A program made the translations under genes and the position numbers. 64,000 nt of DNA from Ciborinia camelliae (taxonomy: Eukaryota > Ascomycota > Leotiomycetes > Helotiales > Sclerotiniaceae), in assembly GCA_025890175.1 (NCBI GenBank), contig JANPYM010000004.1:279684-343683 (forward strand), given 5' to 3'. Positions 25,336 through 38,030 of this stretch are shown here, one piece after another. Numbering within the stretch: the stretch's first letter is position 1; the number at the start of each line of letters is the position of its first letter. The notes beneath the pieces are model-generated. The model saw only the letters and a program-made list of their open reading frames with translations, did no database searches and was not told the origin of the DNA.

Positions 25336-25910
25336 AACAATAATAAAACTATAATTATTTATTTATTAAGATAGTAAGTAACTAATAATTAAGTATAATA
25401 CGATTAAAAAGTATAAGAGAAATAGAGTTATTATTATACTATAGAAGAATGTTATATACTACTATCTAATGTTACGCTAGTACTAGTGTAATAAAGTAGC
25501 GATATAAAGAATCTTCGATTTAATAAATAGAGTTATATATTTAATAGATATACGACAAAGAGAATCTAATGAAAAATGATGTAATTAGATATAATACTTA
25601 TAGAAGTATAATCTCGTTAATCGAAAAATGCGAATTTATATTTAATCTTTGTACTTTGTATGTTATTTATTGGATGGCTTTTCTCTTATATGGCAATGGG
25701 CTCGAATGATTAGTTAATGAGGCCTGTTTATACATGCAGTTGGTGTCACGCAAGGAGGTATTGGATTGATCGAGGGAGCCGTTACCAGGCGCAGTGAGCA
25801 AGTAGCCGGGGCTTCAAAAAAAAGAAAAGTTTCGCAAGAAGTTAAAATTTTCTTAATTTCTCCCTTGTACATATTTTCCTTACACCAAACGCCATTAGGG
25901 AATCCTTAGC

Positions 25911-26960
25911 CTAAGCAAACAACTCAGCATTATCCAGGGCATCCTTTGGCGCCTGTCTTCCTCCGTTCGTTCTGAGACCCAATTCTCCCTTCTTCGCCAG
26001 TCTCTCAATACCCTGTTCTGCCCTCGCATTATATCTTCCTGCCTTCTTCTTTCTGATCTCGCTTCTGACTTGGTTGGGTGACACGAACTCCTTGTTTTCG
26101 TAGATGATTGGTCCACCAAAACTTCCTTCTTGAATGACAATTGGAGTCAATACAAATCTTGGTCCAATCTCCACCAAGCTACATTCCGTATCCTTGATTC
26201 CTGAGCTCTTCGATTTGGATTTTGCTGAAGTTTCTTCTTCGGCACCCTTAACCTTCGATGGTTCGGTCTCGGTGATCTGATAGTTTCGAATCCATATTTT
26301 GCCATCTGCCAAAGTAAATCCCATAACATGATCGACGAAGGGTTTCGACTTTCTAGCACCCTTTGGTACGCCAAAGATATGAAGGAAGAGTTCCTTTAGT
26401 ACCCGAAGATGGGGTTCTTTATCGAAAGAGGCATCGAAAGAGAGGATGGGCCGGGAGCCTTTGAGGCAGTTTCCTGTGAAATGGAGTTCTTCCATGGTGT
26501 GTACTAAGTCCGATGTGTTAGAAATGGATCTCCCCCTCAGAGATAGATATTGTGATCAACGTACAATTTTGCATATGCATCTTCACAGTAGGTCCGTTGG
26601 GTGCTTTGCTCATCCACAGGTAAAGATCCTTTCCTTTTCTTGCCTCGAAGAAGAATACATTATTACAATTATATAATTCGGCCAATTCGTTCAATTGATA
26701 AAGCTTTGACTTAGTATCGAGTTTCGCATCTTTCCTGCCGTGAGGAAGAAGAGATGCAAGGTCGTTGAGTAGATGTCGATGTCTAATTTCTAGAGTTAGC
26801 ATTTTCTTGCGATTCTTGAAAGGTACAGGTTATTTTACCTATAAGTAATTCCTCTTGAAGACAAGATTAAAACTCTCTGCTTATTTTTCTTGACACCATT
26901 TGCAGGACCTTCTTCTTTGTGACCGGCGGTCTTCGATAATGACTTGTAAACAGAAGCCAT
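25911..26960 (-). CDS. BRX1: Ribosome biogenesis protein BRX1 (Brix domain), 310 aa
   Basis: Model: complement(join(25911..26503,26565..26782,26839..26960)). Introns: GTAAAA...attag, splitting the Arg of 'ITYRHRHLL'; and GTACGT...cttag, splitting the Leu of 'QNLHTM'. Brix signature blocks run from ~30 to 240: 'RVLILSSRGITYRHRHLL', 'KLDTKSKLYQLNELAELYNC', 'FFEARKGKDLYLWMSKAPNG', 'FTGNCLKGSRPILSFD', 'VEIGPRFVL' and 'GSFGGPIIYENKEFVSPN'. Brx1 acts with Ebp2 in early 60S (pre-27S rRNA) assembly in the nucleolus. Length and block order match the yeast family. Divergent from the gene at 27662. Confidence 0.96.
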
Positions 26961-27661
26961 TGTATATGTTGTGTATTTTGTTCAAGGCTACTGGGCGCAA
27001 AAAAGTTCTTGAGATCTCCAAACTTTCTTAAGAATTTCTTCGATAGCGTAAGCGCAACCTTAATCTTAGCGCGGCATCGATATCATCCCTGCTAGTTTAT
27101 TTCTGACATTCAATTGATCTCTCAGCCTCGTGGTAATATGGAGATCGATCCGGTACCGAGAAACGTCTTGGTATTGGTATTGGTATTGGTACAGGTATGG
27201 ATACGTAGGTAGGTGGATTAATAAGATCTCCATTGAGTATCATGTTCCTGCATTCATTAATATATCTTTCCAAACTAATAGAAACAGAAACACAAACACA
27301 AACAGAAATAGACTTGGACTTGGACTTGGACTTGGACTTGGATTTGGACTTGGACTGTCGACTTGGTACTTGATGATTTGAAGATATTGGGTGTACTGGG
27401 GAGAGGGAGGAGGGGTACGCATACACCATCAACACCATTGAACTCAATATATATATATATATCATGGCTCCTTCGCATTTCCCTTCATCATGACATCGTC
27501 CATTAATATAGGTAAATGGAGATCATTAGTCCAGCTTGCCAATTCATTCATACATCTGCAGTGTAAGTTTGATTACATTCCCACTGACTGATACCTCTCT
27601 ACTCCTCATCTGCTTCATCCAACCTTTCTTCGACCATGAAAGCACTGTGCGATACTACAAA
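26961..27661. promoter_or_regulatory. Divergent promoter region with hexanucleotide repeats
   Basis: About 700 bp between BRX1 and the gene at 27662. It contains (TTGGTA)n at 27167-27191 and (TTGGAC)n at 27311-27356, plus CT-rich stretches near the plus-strand start. The regulatory role is inferred from position. Confidence 0.5.
27311..27356 (+). repeat. (TTGGAC)n hexanucleotide repeat
   Basis: About seven units with one TTGGAT variant. Open in several frames, so overlapping small ORFs here are spurious. Confidence 0.85.
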
Positions 27662-28291
27662 ATGGCAACCTTCAAATCCTTACACGCTCGACTTCTCAAG
27701 ATTCCAGCCCCACTCCTCCCACCTTCCTCACCCCACGATCCGACTCTTACCTTGGAAATCGCCTCCCTCCAACTTCATCCAGCCCTTGAGACTGCTCTCC
27801 ACCTTTTGAATCTTGATCTAGCTTCCGCACACTTTTTAGCTCGTCATATGCAGTCGGTGCCAGCATTTGAGGGCATGTATTTACATGGAATCTTGCACCG
27901 AATAGAAGGAGACTATGATAATGCCAGAGCATGGTACAGTGATGTCAAGGAGTCAGAGATATACTCGAAGCTTTGGGGCAAAGGGGGCCAGACATGGAAG
28001 GCATGGCGGGAAGAACACAAGAATGGTGGCAACAGGGAATTCTTAGATGGTGGTCAAAAGTTTTTGGATGCTGTGCAGAAATTCAAGGAGACACAAGCAA
28101 AGGGAGGTGACGGGGCATCCCTTGAGAAACAAAGTAGAGGGGAACTTGATGGCATTATCGAATGGTGTGTAGACAAGTTCGGCACAGCCAAGATGGTCGA
28201 TGCTAGCTCTGCTTGGATCAAACCTAGTGATGAGATCAGGAGAATGGGAGAAGGTCAAGTCAGCGGAGACAGTGGAACGAGAAAGTTTTGA
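27662..28291 (+). CDS. Conserved-looking hypothetical protein, TPR-like (209 aa)
   Basis: Single exon from the ATG at 27662 (MATFKSLHARLL). The frame is open upstream but has no in-frame ATG. The centre looks helical and repeat-like: 'LLNLDLASAHFLARHM', then 'GMYLHGILHRIEGDYDNARA' and 'WYSDVKES', with the hydrophobic/small spacing of a tetratricopeptide unit. A coiled, charged stretch and a Trp-containing C-terminus follow. No signal peptide or membrane span. The composition is convincingly coding, but the family and function are not recognised. Confidence 0.72.
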   Translation: MATFKSLHARLLKIPAPLLPPSSPHDPTLTLEIASLQLHPALETALHLLNLDLASAHFLARHMQSVPAFEGMYLHGILHRIEGDYDNARAWYSDVKESEIYSKLWGKGGQTWKAWREEHKNGGNREFLDGGQKFLDAVQKFKETQAKGGDGASLEKQSRGELDGIIEWCVDKFGTAKMVDASSAWIKPSDEIRRMGEGQVSGDSGTRKF

Positions 28292-28576
28292 AAGAATCGT
28301 TAGAACAGACATATTAAGACAAAATCCATTGCATTAGACAAGCGTAGCGATCGTTGCAGACGTGAAATCCCAAAGAGGAAGAACCACCGGAAAACATAAT
28401 TGGAAAAAAAAAGGGAAGATATCCTTGAGCCCGCTCATCGAGTGCTGAGAGTTTGCTTAGCCCTGACTTCGTGACCCCCCAATGCTCCCGCAATGACACT
28501 TAAAGACGCCACACCTTTGTATCAACCATCAACCAATATGTCCGTGTAGTTGCGCATAGTAAGAACGCCTGGCTAT

Positions 28577-29495
<919 letters not shown>

Positions 29496-31324
29496 GGTAT
29501 GATTGATGTTGAAGTAGAATAGTATTTATTATTTGGGAAGGGGGAAGATTGACGGATTTCGTTGTTGCGATGGAGTATGTACTGTACTGTATGTAGGTAG
29601 TAGGTAGGTAAGGTAGGTAGTAGAGTAAATGGTGGATATGCGAGAAACTGGGGTTCTCTCTTTGGGCGAAGTTCCTTGTAAGGTTGAAGGTTGGAACTTT
29701 GAACCTGAAGGTTGAATCTCACCTGGGCATAAGTTTGAGTTGGGTTTGCTTTGATCCAGTATTTATTATTTAGATGGTTTTTTGTATTGATGTAATGTAA
29801 CGTAAAATCTAATAATAACTATAGATGGCATCAAGTCAAATAGGTATCAACTGAGTCGTATAAGGAAATAAAATCATAAATCTCAAGTAAATAATGGATA
29901 AATAAATAAATAAATAATAAAATACCTAGGGAGGCATATAAAATGGTTGTTCCTCTCAGGATTCACTACTCTACACGCACGTTACGTTACGTACGTAGGT
30001 TCAATTTACACTTTCCCTCCAGGGCTTTCCCCCCTTCTCCTTCTCCTTCTCCTTCCCCTTCCCCCTTGTTGCGTTGCGGCGTATGAAGTTAGTTGATCAT
30101 TAGATAGATATGTATCTCTCCTTTCCAAGGTTCCTAGATGCCCGCCTATTTAATGATGGTTGATCTGATTGGAAAGTAGATCATTCTTTATTCGTATCAG
30201 TATTGATATTGCATTTAAATAAAAACTATAGATGATAAGATACCTACCTCCTATATATGTAATATACTACCTAGGTATATACTATTATATATCTAGGTAC
30301 CTAAGGTTTACTGTATATCACCTCCTATATATGTACTATATAATACTGTGAGTACACCCATCTACCTACTAGGTATCTACCTAGGTACCTAGTAAGAGAA
30401 CAAAGAAGTACTTAAGAATGAGAATGATATATAGTAAAGTACCTAGGTATCCATATAATAGTATAATCATGGGAGTGAGAATTAGACAGGTGGTTTTGAC
30501 TGGGTGGCCCGTCTTCACCTTTTTTATTAACTCTACCTACTACCTACCACCTACAATCCAATTCTGTCGGTGTCCGAAGGTCTCTCTCTAGGTACCTATG
30601 TACTGTACTTATTACTGTATGAGTACTCTCCGTACCGGTACTCTACTCTCCTCTACTTATTATTAAGCTCAAAGGATCATTTGATTGAAACGATTGAGGG
30701 TAAAGTGTGAGGGATGAGGTATGAGGTGGTATCGGTATCGGTATCAGGCTCGGCATCTTCGATAACATGCCGGGAGTACGGAGTATTCGGAGTATTCGTA
30801 CCGAGTACATCAGCCATGTTCCATTCTGTTTGGCCATAGGTTATCAATTGATTGATTAATATCGGGAAAGAAATACAGTCACGTGATGACGTATTTATTT
30901 TGGCGCGACTTTCACCTGGGCAGTAGATAGGTCAGAGTAAAGGTACCAACTTAACTTGCTTGCTGAGAAACAAAACCAAGAGAGTCAAATAAATCAATAG
31001 AATCACATCAATATAATCAAATCACATCATCTTCCCCGTCTTTTCTTTTCTTTTCGTGATTTTATTTTATTTTATTTGAATTCCATTCCACAAAAACCTC
31101 TTCTCTTCTTCTCTATCAAAACTAAACCACAATCACATCAGAGAGCTATATCGACAGTATCATTATCGGTATTCTCTTCCATTTGACTTCGTTAATTGAC
31201 TCAACAACCCTGAATACCTCCATTCCACCTCCTCACTTCTTTATTCCACTCTCTACATTCTACCTACCGTCTTCTACTCTCTATTGTGCATTTCTCCTCC
31301 TTTGTAACGCATCGTGAGTGCAAG
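29496..31324. promoter_or_regulatory. Long divergent intergenic region, TACCTAGGTA-rich
   Basis: 1.83 kb between YPT3 and the chromodomain gene. It holds many TACCTA/TAGGTA words (29595-29625, 30240-30420, 30540-30600), a CTTCTC tract (30030-30065) and TCTTTT-rich stretches just before 31325. No gene supported. Confidence 0.55.
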
Positions 31325-34300
31325 ATGTCATCCAAAAATAAACCAAAGAAAAGAGTCTTCAGCTCTCTTGAAGAAGACGAGATTTCCAAATTATCAATAG
31401 AGTCAACGGATGAAGAGCAATATCCTTCAGATTACGAATACACGGTTGAACGCATTCTAGCCCAGAAATCGTTAGATGGCCAACAATTGTATTTAATTAG
31501 GTGGGACGGATTTCCAGAAGAAGCATGTTCATGGGAACCAAGAAAAAACATATTGCATAAAGCGATCATTGATGCTTGGAAAGCACGACGAATTCGTGAA
31601 TCTCAGGGTTTGGATGTACCATATGACGTCGGAAAACTCGAAACTTTGAAGAAGACGGCTGAGGATAGTAAAGCACGACGCCATCGTTTGCGACGTGAGA
31701 AGAGAAAGCGCCAGGGCATAGCCATGTCTCCCGATGAATCCGATGCAGATGATGGCGAAACAAAGTCGACAGCTACACTTGGTGATGAGAGGAGTTCCGA
31801 AAGACAACAGCAAGTTCATGCTACGAGAAAATCTAAGGTATGCCAAAATATTTGCCAGAACCACGGAATTATATAATCTAACTCTATGTAAGATCCAGAG
31901 ACGTGAAAATATTGACTACGATTCATCGTCTGACGAACCACTGTTCGTGAATTCACAGCGAAAGGTGTCCGTAGGAGTTCCATCTTCTACAAAAGTATCT
32001 CGAGCGCAGAAGGAATCACGGGAGCATGGGATTTCACAAGCAATCGCCAATGGCACCCGGGAACCATCACCCACAGAAAGCTCTTCAGCCGTTAGAGGTC
32101 TCCCAAAGACTCGAGAGGGAGGTGCCACGCGAGGAGGCTCGTCTCTACCCCAGCAGAATGTTTTCAGTGGTGGCAAAGCTGCCAGAAAACAAAAACCGCG
32201 CTTAATTGAAGCTGCTGCAGATAAGTCTAAAGAACAACGGCATTTTAAGAATAGACACATTCTCAGAAAATTGGAATTGGCTAGTAGGGGGTTGGCGGAT
32301 GCAGCACCAGATCCTACTGCCATCCCTGGTGGCTTGATAAAGCCTTCAAAAGCTGTATCCGAGCAACGACCGGAGACTCTTCGAAGAACTTCCTCTGCTC
32401 TGCAGAAGGAAGAGGGAAGCATTGAAAGAACGGCACCAGCTAAGCCACCTCATGAGCAGGTACAAGACTCCCAGCAATTGCCAGATCATCCGACGCATCT
32501 GGCCGACATGTCCTGGGATGACATCCAGCATATCCCATACGAGAAACGACATATCTGCTTCTTCTACACTCGGCCGCAAGGATGCCTTAAGATTAACAAT
32601 GGCTGCAAGTATCTCCACTGCCACGATCCCCAAATCCCCATCGCCAAGCCTCCCGAATGGTTCGTTGAGTCACAAAAGAAAATTTGCTTCTTCTATAACC
32701 TGAATGGTAATTGTCGGCACGGCGACGCTTGCAAAGATCTCCACGTGTCGGACCCCGATCTTCCAGTCAATAAACCGCCTCCTGGATGGGTAGTTTCAGA
32801 ACGGTCTGCTAAACCCATGCCAAGAGAAGCCCAGATGCCAGAGAACGTGGATGGGCCAAACAAGATATGTTATTATTGGTACTACGAAGAGTGCATGAAG
32901 GGAAGTGAGTGCAAATTGCTTCATGAAAACAACAATACCTTTCCAGTCGCAAAAAGACCTGGCTCTGTTCCTTGCAAGTACTGGAATGGAGGCTCCTGTA
33001 TCAAGGGAAAATATTGTCCTTTCCTTCACGAATCCGCCCAAGATAGTCATCCTCTAGCTTCCATCAATAAAGTTCATACTAATGAAGCTGATATCGGAAC
33101 CCCAAACGAGGAAAACCCACACCTTCCCCTACACAAGTCAAATTCTAGTCTAATATTTGGTGATGACGATACAATGGATTTTGAGATGGAAACTATACCT
33201 GATTCCCTGCCGCTTGAGCCAAATCTCACGAAGTCCGAACAGTTTAATCTCGATAATTACTCAACGAATAATGCGGTACAAAGCACAGTCACCAAAGTCA
33301 AGGCAGTCACGCTTGGTCCACAAGTACAACCTATCAACCTCGATTTCACAAATCTACCGCCTAATGCTTCGGATTGGACGCAAGCATTTGCAGGTGCAGA
33401 AACCATAAAGTTTGACCAAATATGTACGCCACATGATTTTAAGTTAAGATACAGTCAAATTCAACAATCTACCTACTGGCAAGAAAATGTCAGCACGGCT
33501 TTTACCGATCAAGCTGGATGCGATCTGGTGAGCAGCGTAGCCGAAAATCTCCATCTCCGAATGTCTGGCTTGGCGTGTATTTCCGACACTTATATTGTTG
33601 TACTCTATCCAGTTGCGGCCGAAGAATGGAAGTATTTAGATGTAGTACCTAAGAGTCCTACTGATGCTAAGCTGAAGTACTCGGTGTTTGGTTCTCAGAG
33701 CCCTATACCAAGTTCCATCAGGTCTTCAACCATCAACCAAACTTCATCAAAAGATCTTTCCTTCAGAGACATGATGATGAGAAGTTTCCACCATCTCGAT
33801 TACGAAGAATTGATAGCAGAACAAAAGATCAGGAAACCAGTCAATTTTTGTCTAATATTCCCTGCATCTGCAAATCCCATTGCGGAATCTATAGCATCTT
33901 GGCTTCGTAGCTGCTCAAAAGACAGCAAAATCTACAATTATCAGAAGCCAGGATGCTGGGGTTACTTCAAGAAACGTGTCAAAGCAGGAGCTGTGTTGAT
34001 CCATTCATCTGCCCTTAGTCTGATATCCGATACAGATCTCATTCGAGACATGACGGTAGGAGTGGATTACTCGTTTTGGTGCATTGAAGATTCCACATCG
34101 AAGGTGCCCTTCTCCTTCAACCGTTACATTCCGAAACCACAGCTTGGTCAGATTGTAACAAGACAAATTTTACCTTTAGGTTATGCCATACTTCTCACTC
34201 CAAGTTTCTTGGTCGCAGAACCTGTTATGGCATTAAACTTTCTTAGATGGTATCAGAAGAAGCTCAAAAGCTCAATTTCTGGCTCGGTTAAAGTATTATG

Positions 34301-34793
34301 CTGCCATGAACTTCCGAAATTCCTTGGGGAACTTTTTATTTCGAAGGTTACAGAGCAACAAGAACTCATGAAGAGCCTCACTGGGGACCAATTAATGCTT
34401 TCTAAGCTAAGCACAAAAGGACTCAGTCAAGAACAATGTGCGGCACGAATTGACCTCTATTCGCTGTTGATCTATGATATACTCGGAAAGGATCTTCCCT
34501 CTCATCTCTCCCCATTTGACCGTGATCCATCCGAAGAGAAGTCACGAAGCCCGTTGCTTTTTGCACCTCCGTCCATTGAACCGAATGACGAAAAGGAGTT
34601 GATTTGTTGGTTTGCGGGTTGGGCATATGCAAACCTGGACAAATATAGGCGATTTTATGTAGTTGGTTCTGAAGAAACCAAGCATAAATGGTATCAAGAT
34701 TGGAAGAAGCATACTCCAGAAGGAAAGAGCACAGAGCACATTATCCTCGATAAATGGGAGGGCATATTTAAGTCGCTAAATATTCATCATTGA
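31325..34793 (+). CDS. Chromodomain plus four CCCH zinc-finger protein (1135 aa)
   Basis: Model: join(31325..31837,31899..34793). The 61-nt intron has donor GTATGC, branch CTAAC and acceptor ccag. Residues 38-90 are a chromodomain ('EYTVERILAQKSLDGQQLYL', 'IRWDGFPEEACSWEP') with aromatic-cage candidates Y39, W60 and F63. Four CCCH fingers follow at about 388-413, 432-456, 493-517 and 529-553, for example C-x8-C-x6-C-x3-H in the first. A ~500-residue globular-looking C-terminus ('NFCLIFPASANPIAESIASW', 'RYIPKPQLGQIVTRQILPLG') is not recognised. Chromodomains read methyl-lysine (H3K9 or H3K27), and CCCH fingers often bind RNA. A role linking heterochromatin and RNA is inference. The architecture is unusual. 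Confidence 0.85.
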
Positions 34794-36172
34794 TGGAATA
34801 GGCGGAATATTGCGGACTGCGTGAAAACTTCCATCTATAGCTATCTGGTGCTTGTTGCCGCGAATAGTGCCGTTTTTTATAGAAAAATTACTCCTTGATG
34901 ATCACCAAACAAGGTATTAAATAGTTTGGGTTGCAGCCCGACAGGTGCTTGAATCCTGACCCCATATTGAATTTTGAAGCCATCTGAAATATTGAAATCA
35001 TCTTAAAAAGAAAATATTGAGCCATTCTCATATTCATAACTTTTCAAATATTGAAAGCTTTCGGTTTGAACCCTTAAACACCTTGTACCCAGAGAGGCCG
35101 TCTTCAACGTTCGAGTCTTGACTCAAGCTACAAGACCAGTGATATTAAAGACTTGTTATATGGAGATATTGAGAGCGGGTGAATCGGGTTTGTATTTTGA
35201 GTTTATTGTTCGGGTATTGGCTAGTTAGAAGATAGGGGGAGGCGAGACAGGAGCGGGTGGTAAAGTAATCAATCCAGATTTCAGTCACATTAGTGCTGAG
35301 AAGATGATATGAAAATAATCATGAAATCGTTCAGCTACTTGAGTATCGATCCGTTATATTGAAATACAATACGATACCTCTGCAAGGGAAGAACTCCAAA
35401 CTTGCGTGCACATAATATTTGTGAGTCGACATATATCTGCAAGTGCCATTTTATCGCTTTTCTGTAATACTGATTTATTCCATAAATACGGGTGTTTGGG
35501 AGACGAAATTGCAAGCGAGAAGTAATTCGTGTAGAAATTCGAGCTTGCTTGGTTGACGTCTTTTCCATTACTGGATATATATGGAGCAATCTTTTTTGTG
35601 TGGCTTCTCCGAAGCTTTGTGGAGTTTTGAACCGGAAACAACACGATCGAGTGTATATGAGAAGAGCTTCAGAAAGAGTCTTGGTTCCCACTCTCGAACC
35701 GTCGTTCTCGAGCCATCGTTCCTTGGGTCTCTTGCTCTGATGCAAAATTACTAGAGGTCATTTTAATATGCAGTACCTTTGTCATGTAACTGAAACTTGT
35801 TCACCCTGTGTGAAAATTGCAAGCACGTAGACCGTTTACAAAAAGCAAAAGTAGTTGGATTTTTCTACTAATTTTCTCGTCGTATATCTCCGAGACTCAT
35901 CAATAGCGAGAGCGTGCCCTTTCATTTAAATTATCCCAGACCTCAAGTATAAGGTGACATCCGTCTGCATGGTTTGAACCATGTTAGGCAAGACCCTGAT
36001 ACTGTTGCGCTCCAATTACAACTTTAAAAACCAAGAGCTGCCATAGTTTCCCAGCCTCCGATACTCCCAAGACGCCGATTAATTTCAACGCCACCACCCA
36101 ACCATCTTCAATCAACTTCTAGCTAGTTAAAGGTGGCAATCAACTTTCACCCACTTAGAAGTTGAACACAAA
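34794..36172. other. Intergenic, no gene supported
   Basis: 1.38 kb of 3' flanks from both sides. A 136-codon minus ORF (35335-35745) has no recognisable motif and no ATG at its open end, so it is not called. Confidence 0.5.
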
Positions 36173-36938
36173 TCAAATCCCTTCATAGGAGCGCCCCAAA
36201 TACTGCCTGTGAGAAATTTTGCAACGACGAATAGTGCACTGGGTTGACTTCAGTGCCATATGAAGACTGATCTTGCGAGTGACTTGTTCGTTGAACGTTG
36301 CATCGGCGCTTGTCCCTCGCGCCCATGATTGCGGATTCCACCTCGCAGTAAAGAAGGCCTCGGAATACCTGCGTACTGCGAGCTCACGAAGTTTTGAATT
36401 GTCCATTGTATTCTCGAAGATGTATGAGATTATCACCGCATCAGGAATGCCCGATTCTACCCGTCCAAGGCACAAATCATACTGCGCAGCAACACTCGTA
36501 GACAAAGCATCAAGGCAAAGTTTTTCAGCAAGAACTCCAAGTCGGCACCAACGAAGACCATGTTCTTGTGCCTCCACCGCTGTAGTGATCCCGTCTTCAA
36601 TTTCACACTGGCAATCAATTTTCTGACCAAAGATCCAATCGACGAGGTGGCCAAAACTTGCTGGATCGTCCTCAGATAAGTACATATCTTTGTCGGCTGC
36701 CTCCTTAAACTTTCCTTTAAACGCCTTTTGGAAGTATTTCACTCGTGAACAAAGCAAGTCTTCCGGTAGAGTCCAAAGCTTTCGGGTTGGGCCGACATAT
36801 ATCTTGACGGCATTGATTGAAGAAGATTGGAAGTACCTATAACCTTTGAGACTTGGCTCCAATGTACGAAAATCAGACTTACTCATTAACTGCAGATTTC
36901 CCTTCAGAAGTTTTAGATTTCTTGGGAGGGGAGACCAT
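36173..36938 (-). CDS. BTB/POZ-domain protein (239 aa)
   Basis: Model: complement(join(36173..36836,36883..36938)). The 46-nt intron (GTAAGT...ttatag) joins a Met-Val-Ser-Pro-Pro-Lys-Lys start to the main exon. The BTB fold starts near residue 27: 'VKIYVGPTRKLWTLPEDLLC', then 'YFQKAFKGKFKEA', 'MYLSEDDPASFGHLVDWIFG', and the helical 'CRLGVLAEKLCLDAL'. This is the typical short fungal BTB protein lacking BACK or Kelch repeats. The partner is unknown; some family members are Cul3 adaptors. The neighbouring 37629-38030 locus is a broken paralogue. Identity as a BTB protein is firm; function is open. Confidence 0.85.
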
Positions 36939-37628
36939 ATTGCCAGCGATGTGTCCAGGTGTCAGTACACCAAGTCGATTTGTTGTATCTGGGCAGAAAG
37001 ATATTTCGAGATTTGTGGATGTGAGGTAGGATGGGCGCTTAAGTATGTAGCGGCAACTACATCAGAGAGTTAAAGGACCAAGCCACCGGAACCTTACAGT
37101 GCGCTCGGGCACTGAACTTGTGAATGTGATTAATTTGAGAAGAAGCAACTTAGGTAATGGAAAATACAACCACTATGCGAGCTTCAAGACCTCTCGAAGA
37201 TTAGAGACCAGGATGTTTTTTTTCTTCAGCTGCAGAGTAAAAGATATATCTTATGCAGAAGGCTACACAAATAACCAAGTATTATCTACTGAAAATGATG
37301 TGTATTTAACTGCTGACTGCCCTGAACAAAAGAAAGGGCTCGTTTGTATGATTATATGCAGCTTTTTCGAGCCTGAAGATGACAGCTCATGATGCACACA
37401 GCATTAGAAAATGCCGACTCGTTGCCAAATGAGAAAGTTCAGATTATCAGCAAATAAAAACCCATCTCTCCACGAAACTCGTACTAATCAACAGCTCCAG
37501 GTCTCTAACTATCAGTCCTGATGATGAAGTCAATAACAACCCCCATTAAAGCTCCAACTCCACGTAACCATCCTTTATGCTGCTGACTTTAGTTTCCGTC
37601 AGGACAAGGCATGATATCTTCCGGCCAA
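36939..37628. other. Spacer between BTB gene and broken paralogue
   Basis: About 690 bp. A 97-codon plus ORF (37099-37392) lacks any recognisable domain and is not called. Confidence 0.45.
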
Positions 37629-38030
37629 TCATGTGGACTTTTGCATGTGTTGTATCGATCTATGGCGTGATGGCGTAGCGGCTTCCATCAGATCATCCAT
37701 CATAAGCATCCGAGAAAGCTTGATTAGAGTAGCCCATTCCTCAACATGAGACCAGGAATAAATCAGATTGTTGTGTGATTTATGACACTAGAGAAACTTC
37801 TTTCCTGAAATCCACTCGACGAGGTGATGGAAGGCCTTTGGCGATTCTTCTTCGAGTACCATTACTTTATCTCTGGACTCCAGAAAGCTCCCCTGAAATG
37901 CCCGCTTGAATACAATCAAATGAGCACACAAGAGCTCTTCGTCCAAGAACCAGGTTTTCCGTTCGCTACCAACGATGATCTTCACCATGGACTCGATGTG
38001 TATTTTTCTTCCAAGAAAAATTAGCTTCAT
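37629..38030 (-). pseudogene. Truncated BTB/POZ paralogue with in-frame TAG
   Basis: The frame from 38030 encodes 'VKIIVGSERKTWFLDEELLC', then 'VFKRAFQGSFLES' and 'KAFHHLVEWISGKK'. These align block by block with the intact BTB gene at 36173-36938. A TAG stop (37788-37790) falls where the paralogue has Gln in 'CQCEIED', consistent with CAG-to-TAG. The same frame continues beyond it with 'VEEWATLIKLSRML' and ends at TGA (37629). So the coding frame is preserved on both sides of one nonsense change, and the C-terminal half of the protein is missing. It may be a recent pseudogene, or a short BTB-only protein if translated to the first stop. Confidence 0.72.

Larger units (their letters stand above)
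23059..25910. other. AT-rich island, no gene; degraded mobile-element relic likely
   Basis: 2.85 kb between two convergent genes. From about 23450 to 25650 the DNA is very AT-rich with stops in all frames. Short GC-rich palindromic stretches survive at 24480-24520, 24800-24880, 25068-25130 and 25262-25335. This mosaic suggests an old element degraded by transitions. Confidence 0.65.

Noticed and set aside
35335..35745. 136-codon minus ORF downstream of the chromodomain gene
   Set aside because: The open end begins without ATG, and no similarity to the nearby BTB genes could be seen.
35960..36000. tRNA-like 'ggtttgaacc' word
   Set aside because: Only a B-box-like word; no cloverleaf arms or acceptor stem could be formed around it.
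37099..37392. 97-codon plus ORF between the BTB copies
   Set aside because: No domain, and the codon pattern is not convincing.
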